Positions 12,068 to 23,800 of a DNA stretch of 64,000 nucleotides are shown here, one piece after another; within the stretch, counting starts at the first letter, position 1; every line of letters begins with the position of its first letter. The DNA lies in contig OZ038455.1 of NCBI GenBank assembly GCA_964036195.1, positions 7,891,855 to 7,955,854 on the forward strand, in the 5' to 3' direction. The stretch comes from Sphaerolaimus hirsutus (lineage: Eukaryota; Nematoda; Chromadorea; Monhysterida; Sphaerolaimidae). A model generated the notes under the pieces. The model saw only the letters and a program-made list of their open reading frames with translations. It was not told where the DNA came from and searched no databases. Position numbers and translations under genes: made by a program.

Positions 12068-13035
12068 TGGTGAAGATTGATTGTTTTTGATGTCTCTAGC
12101 AAATTTATAGAATTTAACCACATATTTACAGTGAATAGACAAAACAATCACCAAATATTTAGATAAAGGTAATATTTATGTGTAGTAAATATTTGGAAAA
12201 TTGGAACTGGAATGCATTTCTTTGACGATTATTAAAAAATTTTACTGGTAAACGCAATAATTGTAACTGGTATTCATACTGTAACCAGAAATAAGATTCT
12301 GGTAACAGTTATGGTAACATGTTTTTAAATTTACATTCCAAGGATTGATATTTGATAATAGGTCTTCAATTAGATATTTTCACTAAACTAAGACCGCAAA
12401 TCACACCCAAGTTGCAGTTCCAATTTACTCAGCACTGTGCATTCATCGTATTTCTTAGAATTGACCCCTCTTTGAATGGACCCTCTCGAAATACCCCGTA
12501 TCTGAATGAGCTGGGAAAATTATACATTGCATACATGATGTACATCATTCAAGAGGGGGGGGGGGTATTTCGAGGGGGGTATTTTTTCGTCAGCTCGAAA
12601 AGACCTGGGGGTATTTTGAGGGGGGTATTTTTTCCTCAGCTCGAAAAGACCTGGGGGTATTTCGAAGTGGGGTTAATTCAAGGGGGTGAATTCGAGGTAC
12701 CTAATACGGTTTATAATTTCGTATAGTGTTTTGTATTTGAAACCGGGAGCTGAATGTCATCTCTGGCTCCAGTATGAGGTGGTGACAAAAGTTTTCATGT
12801 CGTATTGCCCGTTCTTTTTTTTTAACGCACACTTGTCACTTATCACTTACAACTTTTCACTTGTAGATTACCACTCGCCACTTAGCAATTCACTTACCAC
12901 TTATAAAAATAAAACTTTAATTGACCTCTAGTGGTCGTTAACATTTTGATATTCACTACGGTCCTGTATAAATCCTAAGTATTCAGTAAATTTTTTATTT
13001 TCTCTTCGACTGTTAATTCGTTGAATCCATATCTA
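12068..13035. other. Spacer with degenerate TACCGTA repeat
   Basis: Bases 12490-12712 contain CCCCGTATCTGAATGAG, several GGGGGTATTTCGAGGGGGG units, the ATGTACATCATTC block seen in other copies and TACCTAATACGG at the right, so they are a rearranged family member. The rest is A/T-rich with no coding exon that I can support. Confidence 0.45.
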
Positions 13036-13228
13036 AATACCATATTTACTTGAATAATCCCCCTGGGGATTGATATTTTCGTCAGAATTTTTTGAGGGGG
13101 GGCTATTCGAGGGGAAATTATACAAATGTGATTATTATTTCGTCAAAGTTTTCAAACATGTTTCTATCAACTGAGTTCATGAAATATGCTTTATTAGTGC
13201 CACACAAGCTAGTTTTCATGGTTCCATC

Positions 13229-14138
13229 TAGTGATGGAAAAGCGCCAGAAAAAATGGCGCCAGGCGCCAAGGGCGCCATGGCGCCATTCGGAAAGTGGGC
13301 GCCAAGCGCCAAGGGCGCCACAGAAAAAGGGCGCCAGGCGCCAAGGGCGCCATGGCGCCATTCAGAAAGTGGGCGCCAGGCGCCAGGGGCGCCACGGAAA
13401 GAGGGCGCCAAGCGCCAAGGGCGCCATGGCGCCATTTGGAAAATAGGGCGCCAGGCGCCAAGGGCGCCAGGATAAAAAAGTGCCTACAACACCATGCGTG
13501 TGCGAAAAATGTTTCTACGGCACCATTGTACGCGCATTCACTTCTTTATTCGCGTTCTCCAGGATGTAATGAACAAAAACAAAGCTAGCAACAAAAATTT
13601 TTTGAATAAAATCCACATGACGACAAATTCAAACGCAATGGAAATTGTCATTTGACAACAATCCATTCATTACAAATAGACCTTTCCAAACAATCTTTCC
13701 TAATTGCAACGATTTAAATCCGTTTATTTCTGATTTTGCAAGTTAGACGGTCCATCATTTTTGTCTTTTGATCCGTCAGACAGATCTGGTGAACCGTTGA
13801 AACGAAAGATTTCCACCCACTCACACCACTCCGTCCATTTTTCTGGCGCATTTAGATCATCCACGGATGCGTTTTTCATTTTTTTTTCGTTAACACAGCA
13901 CTCACCGTGAAACCCTGCTGGCGCCTTTTTGGCGCCCTTCTAAAGCAGGGCGCCAGGCGCCAAGGGCGCCACGGAAAAAGGGCGCCAAGCGCCAAGGGCG
14001 CCATGGCGCCTTTCAGAATGTGGGCGCCAGGCGCCAAGGGCGCCACAGAAAAAGGGCGCCAAGCGCCAATGGCGCCATGGCGCGGCGCCCTTTGGCGCCC
14101 TCAAATGGCGCCAGCGCCATGGCGCCATTCCATCACTA
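13229..14138. mobile_element. hAT-type MITE rich in GGCGCC, 8-bp target duplication
   Basis: Termini TAGTGATGGAA and TTCCATCACTA are complementary and flanked on both sides by GTTCCATC (13221-13228 and 14139-14146), the 8-bp duplication expected of hAT transposition. Near both ends are tandem arrays of GGGCGCCAGGCGCCAAGGGC-like units with the GGCGCC palindrome repeated dozens of times. The central 400 bases are A/T-rich. No transposase is encoded. A second copy is at 31049-31860. Confidence 0.85.
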
Positions 14139-14157
14139 GTTCCATCCAATTTGAAAA

Positions 14158-14388
14158 CTGGTGCCAGTTCCGCAAAATGAGAAGTGAGAAGTGAAATGGC
14201 AAAGGCGAAGTAAAAGCGCAAAGGCCAAGTGAAATGGCAAGTGAATTGGCAAGTGAAATGGCGAGAGCGAAGAAAAATTACTTTTCATTTTTATTTTTTT
14301 TACTTTGCTTTTGCCAATTCACTTGCCGTTTCACGTCGCCTTTGCCATTTCACTTGTCACTTCTCATTTTGCGGAACCGGCACCTGGA
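14158..14388. repeat. Inverted-repeat element, GTGCCAGTTCCG family
   Basis: CTGGTGCCAGTTCCGCAAAA at left and TTTTGCGGAACCGGCACC at right, with AGTGAGAAGTGAAATGGC units inside. Second copy of the element at 4165-4394. Confidence 0.65.
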
Positions 14389-15315
14389 CTGCAATCTTGT
14401 CGATCTCCTTAAACAGTAATCCATGGACTGATCATTTCTGCAAACTAATAATTGCACCCTAATACTAGTGGTCAGTTGCGGGATGCTGGAAGCGTCAATC
14501 GGCGTTTGCATCGCCTTTCAGTTTTTGAACGAGTTTTCAAATTGGAACCATGAAAACTAGCTTGTGTGGCTATACTAACAACATAAGATGTCATTTTTGT
14601 TCAGATTATACACAATAAATTTATCATATGCCTCAAGGGGGGAATTATTCGAGCGTGGGTTTATTTTTTCCTCACTCGTCTAACAGGGCGGGATTATTCA
14701 AGGGGGAATTCTTCAAAAGAGGGAATTTTTCAAGGATGGATTAATCAAGAGGGGGAATTATTCGCGTAAATACGGTATATGCAATATTGAGAATGCGATC
14801 ATTATTACACCATAAAAAATTTGACCCTTTGGGAAACAAATTATTCCAGATATTACCTACGTACAAATCTAGAGTAGATTTTATAACTAAAAACCTTTTG
14901 CACTAAAATACCAAAGATCATGCTAAAGTGAAAAAAGCCAGAAATATTCGCTAGAAAGTTCAGAAAAGTTCCCAGATCAAGTTGACAAAATTCAAAGACA
15001 AAAGTTTCCGGCGATCGAAAATGACTCGTTCTGGGGTAAACTGAAAATTTTCAAAAACATATTTATCAGTTTCAGAAAATCAAATTCGGGAAATAAAAAA
15101 TAAGACACGCCAAATAAAATCTGATCTGGAAAAATATATCAGATATGGCAAACAGTAAACAAGTAAACAGTAAACAGGTCTAAAAATAGTCGATCGATTG
15201 ATCGGGTTGATCGATTGGGCAATTTTCGAGGTTGTTTTCGCTCCAATCGGTGTAACATGAGCACGAAAAACAACTGCATAGGTATTCTAAATTAGTTCCT
15301 ACTCGGGAAGTATGA

Positions 15316-15930
15316 ACTAGTGATGGAATGGCAGTATCTCGCTGGCGTCCTTTCAAGCGGGAATTAGAGCTCAGCGTCGATTCGACGTGAAATGATGATG
15401 TGAAATGTCGTCGTGAAATTAATTACACGAGTGTGGATCATGCTACGGGTCTACAATTTTCTAAGGATAATATATGAATCAATACCTTAATCGTGTCCAA
15501 TACTGAGTGTTATCAGCCACAACTAGAGCGAATTGAAAAATTCAATATGCTGCTTGCAATAGTCTGACGTGAAATGTCAAGTTGTTCCCTGACACTGTGA
15601 CGTGAAATGATGATGACGTGAAATGATAAAAATTGAATTTTTCAATTCGCTCTAGTTGTGGCTGATAACACTCAGTATTGGACACGATTAAGGTATTGAT
15701 TCATATATTATCCTTAGAAAATTGTAGACCCATAGCATGATCCACACTCGTGTAATTAATTTCACGACGTCATTTCACGTCATCATTTCACGTCGAATCG
15801 ACACTGAGCTCTAATTCCGGCCTAATGGTGACAAAGGGTGCCACTGCCAACGCCATTTTCGCTGACACTGGCACCATCTGGCGCCCGCGCCATTATTTTG
15901 AATGGTGCCGTGGCGCTCTTTACTCTTTGA
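15316..15930. repeat. Foldback inserted in a diverged GGCGCC-type element
   Basis: Bases 15361-15545 and 15630-15817 are long inverted arms of about 185 bases (GAATTAGAGCTCAGCGTCGA against TCGACACTGAGCTCTAATTC). The loop holds several TGACGTGAAATGATGATG units. Outside the arms, CTAGTGATGGAATGGCAG on the left and GGCGCCCGCGCCATT on the right look like the hAT-type MITE, so the foldback appears to be nested in it. Confidence 0.65.
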
Positions 15931-16100
15931 CTTTTTTACTTAAAAATAAAATAAAATATTATTAAATATCTCTGAAAAACGCAGAGAAAATATGAATAAT
16001 GATTTTAATATAGGTATTTTATTCTCATAATATAACAATAGGTAGGTAGTTAATTTACACTGAAAAATCAGAAGAGGTATAAATAAATAAGCTTTTTTTC

Positions 16101-17468
16101 ACTACCGTGCAGAATAGTTGGGACTCTCCTCTCCACCATCCTCTCAAAGGGAAATTTATTCAGGGTGCAGTCCGCTTATGTTCAAGTGCTTGTCTCACAC
16201 AGCAACCACTTGGTGAAAATTGTTGATTTTTAGATATAATGTGCTTTCATACCGGGGCTAACATGAAAATAGAAGGCATCTTTTTATGACCCCCTGACCC
16301 AAGATAGGGTGGGTCTGTAAAATGGTCAATTTTTCGAAAAAATTTACCTGTCACCATTGGAAGTTTGAACATCAATAACTCTTCCATTTATCAGCTGCAT
16401 TTTGTCAATCAACACTTAAAATGATCATAACAACCCACAGTTTCCATTGTTGTGATATGTGGTGTGATTTGAGTGGTGTCTGAATTCCGTACACTGATTT
16501 CACCAATACCGTATTTCTTCTAATAGAACGGCATACCTCCAATAGAACGGCACCTCCAATAGAACAGCAGGTTTTGGCACTTTTTAGAATTCACGAAAAC
16601 AATAGAATAACAGCCTCCAATAGAACGGCACCTTCAATAGAATGGGAGGTAGAAATTACGTTGGAAGAGTGCCAGAACACACAAATATTAGAAAAATGGG
16701 TGGTGAGAACATCCAAGGTGTTCAGAAGTAAGATTTAGGGTCATTTTCACATTTGGTTTTGTTTGAATTGATCCTCTTATAGTAAAATGTTGTTTATTTT
16801 TCATTAAAAACACTGTTCTTTGAAAAATGTCTGAAAAATATTGGTGAAAAAAATAGAATGGCAGCCTCCAATAGAACGGCACCTCTAATAGAATGGCAGG
16901 TAAAAAAGTTGATGAATAAAATAGAACGGCACTCTTCTATTAGAAGAAATATGGTAATTGGCTGATTTACAAAACACTTGCATGTTCTATATTCTCAGTT
17001 GGGCCAACTTTTCTCCACAATGGAGCAAAACCAAAATCTCAAATTTACACAGCAAATAGTCCCACTGACTAGTATGCCTACCTCTATTTACAATCTGCTG
17101 TTCACATGTAAAATCTTCCTTGCTGCCAAAGAGCGCAGTAATACAAGCAGATGGTTGTCATATAGAAAATATTGTTTAAAAATGAATATATAGGAATTGG
17201 ATACACACCATATAATAAGATACTGGGTAGCTACTGCACAAAACAAGAAAAGTCCCAACTACTCTGAAACACAAACAAACTGGATGATTTATGTTACTAC
17301 CCTAGGGATATATGCACATACAAATATGAGGGGTTGTCATCCCGGGCACATGTAGCCAACCCCCACTACACCCAACTATGGTACCAAATGTTTTGCACAT
17401 TCATCATTTTCAAATTTTGGCAATGTTAGTCATGCAGCGAAAAAGTCCCAACTATTCTGCACAGTAGT
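16101..17468. mobile_element. 1.4-kb TIR element without coding capacity
   Basis: ACTACCGTGCAGAATAGTTG opens and CAACTATTCTGCACAGTAGT closes it, giving about 25-base inverted repeats. It contains a nested foldback at 16507-16956. A fragment of the same family is in the phospholipase gene at 5446-5600. Open frames inside are short and unlike any transposase. Confidence 0.6.
16507..16956. repeat. TACCGTA-ended foldback, AATAGAACGGCA subfamily
   Basis: TACCGTATTTCTTCTAATAG at left and CTATTAGAAGAAATATGGTA at right. Just inside both ends are repeated CCTCCAATAGAACGGCA units. It shares the outer TACCGTA with the CGAAATACCCC family but has a different inner motif. Confidence 0.7.
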
Positions 17469-17726
17469 GTATTTAGTTATATTTAAAAAATATATATCTG
17501 CCAAGATTTTTGGAACGCTAGTCATAAAACTGATCGGGGGCGTCAGTTACCGCCCCGATTCCGCGATTTCCACGATTAATTTCAATAAACAAGGAACAGT
17601 TATTTAAAACACATGCAGATGCCGTGTGCAGTGTTTTTAGTGGACACATTAAGAAACGGTTGTAAATGAGTAAACATTTGTTGTTTTTATGGGAATTTTC
17701 TAGTACACAGTAAACAATGTGGACCG

Positions 17727-17734
17727 TATATAAA
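17727..17734 (+). promoter_or_regulatory. TATA box of the secreted repetitive protein gene
   Basis: TATATAAA lies 68 bases before the ATG at 17802. The expected transcription start is near 17757-17762, leaving a leader of about 40 bases with repeated AAACAAAC. Position and match are textbook-like, which suggests a strongly regulated gene. Confidence 0.6.
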
Positions 17735-17801
17735 TGCGAACTTTTCATGCAAATCTCACAAGTCACAAATTAGTGCAACAAACAAACAAACAAAGGACAA
17801 A

Positions 17802-20800
17802 ATGGTCTCGAACATGAAGCTGACTTTGGCTATTTTCTTGGCGGTCACCCTGTGGCTGCCCCAAGGCGCCCCCGCCCCCTCTGGCCGCGGATCTTCAGAT
17901 CAGGTGTGTTCGATCAAAAATCCAGTGCCCTGCTCTGCTCATTGTCCCGCAGGCAGTGCATTAAAATGGGTGATTTTGAGAAAATATAATGCAGATAATC
18001 TTTCAAAAAGTACGTAAATATCAATAGTTGAATCCTGAATTCCTCTTGAATAATTCCTCCTGATGAGTGAGGAAAAGAATCCCCCTGCAGCTGCAGATAT
18101 ATGATCAATTTATTAGTTCCAATTTGAGAAAAAGTGTCATGTTTTGTGTTGATAAAACATATTTTGTGGAATGGGTTGATGCTTGAGAAAAATGCTTCAA
18201 AACTACAGAGTTGTTAGAATTACTGAACTTTTTTAAAAGTATATGTAAACGTAAGGTTTTTTTTTACTCATCACAAAGTATACAAAAAACGTAAAATACT
18301 TTTTTTTTACTTGTACGTACGCGTAAATGCAAGTACAAATTTGTTTCCCCAGTAAAATGCAAAAGTGAGCACCTTTCTCCATAGAATATGTAGAACTAGG
18401 TAGGTTTTCGAAATATTTACCCCCCCCTCAAAATGGCCACTACGAAATACCTAAAAGACCCCCCATCGAACCCCCCCCCCCACCCAAATTGAGTGTAACG
18501 AGAACGTAAATACCAAAACATTCAGTTTGTGTTTTGTGAAATGCAGGACACACGTTAAAACAATGACTGCGTCACGCTAGAACAGGGTTTATGTCATCTC
18601 TATTTACATACTTAGGTATATAAGTATATAGACTCTTATACCGTATTTCCTCGAAATACCCCCCCTCGTTTGACCCCCCCCCCTCGAAATACCCCCCCAA
18701 ATTGAGTGTAAAGGGAACGTACATGACAATAACTGTAGTTTGTGTTCTGTGTACTGCAGAACACACGTTAAAACAATGTCGGTGTCACGTTAGAACAGTG
18801 TACATACCATCTACATACCGTATTACCTCGAAATACCCCCAGGGGGTTTATTATTTCGCCAGCAAAATTTGATGGGGGGATAATTCGAGGGGGGGGTTTA
18901 TTCGAGGGGGGGGGGGGGGTCTATTATTCCGCCAGAAATTTTCGGAAATTCTCCATACGCAGACGTAGAAAAATCGAACAATCACATAGATTTATATGTG
19001 TTTATAGGCTATATTACGGTATTTGTCATGTACGTTCACGTTACACTCAATTTTAGGGGGGGGGGGTATTTCGAGGGGGGGGGGGGGTTATAATTGCCTC
19101 AGCCGAAATTTAGGGGGGGGTATTTCGAGGGGGGGGTTAATTCAAAGGGGGGGGGATTATTCGAGGTAATACGGTACTAATATTAGTCTACAGAACCTTA
19201 TAAATGGCAGTTTTTGTTGCATTTTTCGACGTCTGCGTACGTTTCAGACGACAATTTCGTACTTGGTTTTCAAAAATTTTCTTGTGAAATAATAACCCCC
19301 CCCCCTCGAAATACCCCCCTCGTTTAACCCCCCCCCCCTCTCGGGACCACTATGAAACAATCACCCCCCGGGGGGTATTTCGAGGAAATACGGTATGTAT
19401 ATGGTGCTTATTGTTGCATTTTTCTACCTCGGCGTATGTTACAAACAATGATCTGTACTGAGAGTACAAAAAAATTCTGGCGAAGTAATAACCCCCCTCG
19501 AAATACCCATTATTGTTTAACCGCCCTCAAAATTTTCACTATGAAAGAATCACCCCCCAGCCCGAGGGGGAGGTTTTGAGGAAATAGAGTACATTGGAGT
19601 TGTCACCTTATAAATATATCCCACATTGCATTCTCAGAAATACATTTTCTTTACGCGTATGCTTCAAAAATGTACGCGTACATGTGAGTACGTTACTTTT
19701 TCTAAAAGTATATGTAAACGTATTTACCGCGTACTCGCGTACGCGTATTTTTCGAGTAAACGTACGTACCTTTTAACAACTCTGGAAAACTAAGAACAAA
19801 TATTTTTTCCGCGCACAAAAAAGTCAGACAAAAATAAATTTCCAGGGAATTATTCAAACAAATATGGTATACCGTATTACCTCGAATTATCCCCCCCCTT
19901 GAATTAACCCCCCCCCCCCCCTCGAAATACCCCCCCTAAATTTCGGCTGAGGAAATAATAAACCCCCCCTCGAAATACCCCCCCTAAAATTGAGTGTAAC
20001 GTGAACGTACATGACAAATACCGCAGTTTGTGATCTGTACTATGCAGATTACACGTTAAAACTGATGATTAAGTGACGTTAGGGAAGGGTTTTTGTGTAT
20101 ATACAGTAATATATGCCTATAAACACATATAAATCTATGTGATTGTTCGATTTTTATACGTCTGCATACGGGGAATCTCCGAAAATTTTTGGCGAAATAA
20201 TAGACCCCCCCTCGAATAAACCCCCCCTCGAATTATCCCCCCCTCAAATTTTGCTGGCGAAATAATAAACCCCCTGGGGGTATTTCGAGGTAATACGGTA
20301 CCTAATTATACCGTTATTGAAGAAGCCAGGCAACATATTAATTTATAATCATCTTGTTTTCCTTTCAGATGAGGGAAAATCATTGGATGATTCCTTTCTT
20401 TCCTATTATTTTGTAATACCGATCTCCCAGATATTTTTTCAATGCTAAGTGTGAATAAGTCCATGGTCCATTTCCTGTAAAGTGTAAATAAACATCAATT
20501 ATAAATACACCATACTAAATCCTGTACTACGTCCTAGGCGATCGATGCATCAGCATCGGCCAGCGTCGAGACGGAAAACGAGGTCGAATCCAGTGTCGAT
20601 GCCGGTTCAGTCGGGGGCGCCGGCGCCGGCGTCGATTCATCCAGCAATACGGGCGCCGGAGTTGGTGCAAGTGGGGGTCCTGGAGATGAATTATTGGTGA
20701 GTGTTGTCTTTTGAGTACACTGATGACATAATTCTGATGAAAAAGTTAAATTTTTAGGGGGTTTTCAGTTGAGTTTGAGCATTTTCTACTTTTCTAATTC

Positions 20801-23800
20801 AGATTAATTCGATTTTCAAGGTGTTACCACTGTTGCCACTTTTATTCCTTTTCTATATTATTTTTGACCACAATTTATTACCACAATTGAATCAGACAAA
20901 AATGCTTCACAAAGCAATTTTGAATTCCCACCGTTTTAGTATTAGACTGTAGTATTTTGCTGTAGCTGGAAAGAATGTTGTTGGCAAATTATGCGATGCA
21001 ATGCAATCATGTAGACATGTATTTTATTGACTTAATTCAACACAGGGTGGTGGCAGTGGCGGGTTGCTGAACACTGGCTCGGTCGTTAATACAGCTGGCC
21101 AGCTGACAGATGGTGTAGTGGTGAGTGTTGTCTGATGAGCACACTGATGCAACAATTGTAAGATTTTTTTATTAAAAGTTTTTGTTTAAGTTGATTTTCT
21201 GCAATTTCTAGTTTTCTAATTCAGATTAAATTAAAATTTTCAATTATTTTGGAATGAATTGTAGACTTTTGAATTTTTTGACCAGTTAAGTATCTTGTGC
21301 AACTTTTGAATGTTAATAAAACATCAAGATGTTGCCACCCATGTCAATCTTACTGCCAAATTTTTGACCACAAATGTGCTGCAATTGAATCAGACAAAAA
21401 TGCCTCACAAAGTAATCCTGGGTTCCTACCATTTTAACATTAGGCTGTAACATTTGAGCTGAAAACAATGTGTTTGGCAAATTATGTGATGATTGGCATG
21501 TAATTGACCTAATTGAACACAGGGTGGTGCTGGCGGGTTGGTGGACACTGGCTCGGTCGTTGATACAGCTGGCCAACTGACAGATGGTGTAGTGGTGAGT
21601 GTTGTCTGTTGAGCACACTGATGCCACAATTCTAAGATTTTTTAATTAAAAGTTTTTTGTTTAAGTAGATTTTCTGGAATTTCTAGTTTTCTAATTCAGA
21701 TTAATTTAAAATTTTCAATTATTTTGGAATGAATTGTGGACTTTTGAATTTTTTGATTAGTTTAGTATCTTTTCCAACGTTTGAATGTTGCCAAATTTTT
21801 GACCACAAATGTGCTGCAATTGAATCAGACAAAAATGCCTCACAAGGCAATTCTGGGTTCCTACCATTTTAACATGAGGCTGTAACATTTGAGCTGAAAA
21901 TAATGTGTTTGGCAAATTGTGTGATGATTGGCATGTAATTGACCTAACTGAACACAGGGTGGTGCTGGCGGGTTGGTGGACACTGGCTCGGTCGTTGGTA
22001 CCGCTGGCCAGCTGACAGATGGTGTAGTGGTGAGTGTTGTCTGATGAGCACACTGATGCCACAATTGTAAGATTTTTTTAATTAAAAGTTTTTTGTTTAA
22101 GTTGATTTTCTGCAATTTCTAGTTTTCTATATCAGATTAATATAAAATTTTCCTTTTTTTGGATTGAATTGTGGACTTTTGAATTTTTTGACCAGTTAAG
22201 TATATTTTCCGACTTTTGAATGTTAGTAAAACATCAAGATGTTGCCACCCATGTCAAATTCACTGCCAAATTTTTCACCACAAATGTGCTGCAATTGAAT
22301 CTGACAAAAATGCCTCACAAAGCAATCCTGGGTTCCTACCATTTTAACATGAGGCTGTAACATTTGAGCTGAAAAAAATGTGTTTGGCAAATTGTGTGAT
22401 GATTGGCATGTAATTGACCTAATTCAACACAGGGTGGTGCTGGCGGGTTGGTGGACCCTGACTCGGTCGTTGGTACCGCTGGCCAGCTGACAGATGGTGT
22501 ACTGGTGAGTGTTGTCAGTTGAGAATATTGATGGCATAAATCTAAGAAATTTCTTTTAATTTTAAGTTTTTTGTTTACCTTTATAGATTTTCTGCATTTT
22601 CTAGTTTTCTAATTCAGATTACCGTATTACCTCGAATTATTTCCCATGAATTGACCCCCCCCTCAAAACGGGCTGCGGAAATGATAAACCCCCCTCGAAA
22701 TAACCCCGCCCCCCGAAATGATGTACATCATGTATGCCATGTACATGATGTATTTTGTTACCGCTAATTGACATTGCAGCTACACATAGACTAGTTTGTG
22801 TAGCTATCTACGTTTTTATGTCCAATTATACCCTGTTTGGACATATTTATTACCTGTTTTGGGTACGCAAATGCCTACTATTTACTAAGGTCCTTACGAA
22901 AATTTCTGACGGAATAATATACCCCCATCGAATAAGCCCTCCCCTTCCTCGAATTAACCCACCTCAAATTTTGCTGGTGGAATAATAAACCCCCATGGGG
23001 GTATTTTGAGGTAATACTGTAGTTTAAAATTTTCAATATTTTTGGAATGAATTGTGGACCTTTAAATTCATCTGACTAGTTCACGATCTTTTCTAACTTT
23101 TGAATGTTTAAAAAAGATTCAAGATGTGTTCCACCAGTGTCAATTTCATTGCCAATTTTATTTTTCACCACAAATGTGCTGCATCTGAATCAGTCAAACA
23201 TGCCTCACAAAACAAGTTTGGGTTTCTACCAGTTTAACATTAACTGTAACATAACATTTAGGTTGGAACAAATGTGTTTGGCAAATTGTGTGATGATTGC
23301 ATATAATGGACCTTATTCAACTCAGGGCGGTGCTGGCGCTGGTGATGTAGTTGGCGAGGTTGCCAGTGGAGTCGGTGTCGGTGGCAGTGGTGGGTGGCTG
23401 AACACTGGCCCAGTCCTTGGTACTGCTGGCCAACTGACAGATGGTTTGGTGGTGAGTGTTGTCTATTGAGCATAAGGATTGGCATAATTCTACAAAAAAG
23501 GTTAAAATTTAAGTTATTTTTGTTTAAGATGAGTTTCTAGTTCTAGTTTTCTCATTCAAATTAGTTTAGAAATTCAATTAGTTTGGAATAGACTCTGGAT
23601 TTTCAATTTTTCTGACTACTTCAGGATCTTTTCCAACTTTTGAATGTTTCAAAGCATTTTCAAGATGTTGCCGCCAGTGTCAATTTCACTACCAATTTGA
23701 TTTTTGACCACAAATGTGCTTCAATTGAATCAGACAAAAATGCCCCACAAAGCAATTTTGGATTTCTACTTTTTAACCTTAGACTTAAGCTGGGAAGAAT

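Larger units (their letters stand above)
13036..14778. repeat. TACCGTA-family foldback opened by nested insertions
   Basis: Left end ATACCATATTTACTTGAATA at 13036 and right end TTATTCGCGTAAATACGGTA at 14759-14778 fit as the two tips of one diverged copy. Between them sit a hAT-type MITE (13229-14138), a GCCAGTTCCG element (14158-14388) and GGGGGAATTATTC units. The nesting order shows the foldback is the oldest insertion. Confidence 0.5.

Noticed and set aside
13092..13588. Several overlapping open frames of about 100 codons on both strands rich in Arg/Ala/Pro/Gly
   Set aside because: They are the six-frame translation of the GGCGCC tandem units of a MITE; the same occurs at 13907-14221 and 31601-31890.
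16507..16956. Regular CCTCCAATAGAACGGCA units considered as a CRISPR array
   Set aside because: Units are in mirrored orientation within a terminal-inverted-repeat element in a eukaryotic genome, with no spacers of regular length.
21313..22115. Minus-strand open frames of about 100 codons repeated twice
   Set aside because: Antisense to the duplicated exon-intron units of the secreted protein; repeated only because the units are duplicated.
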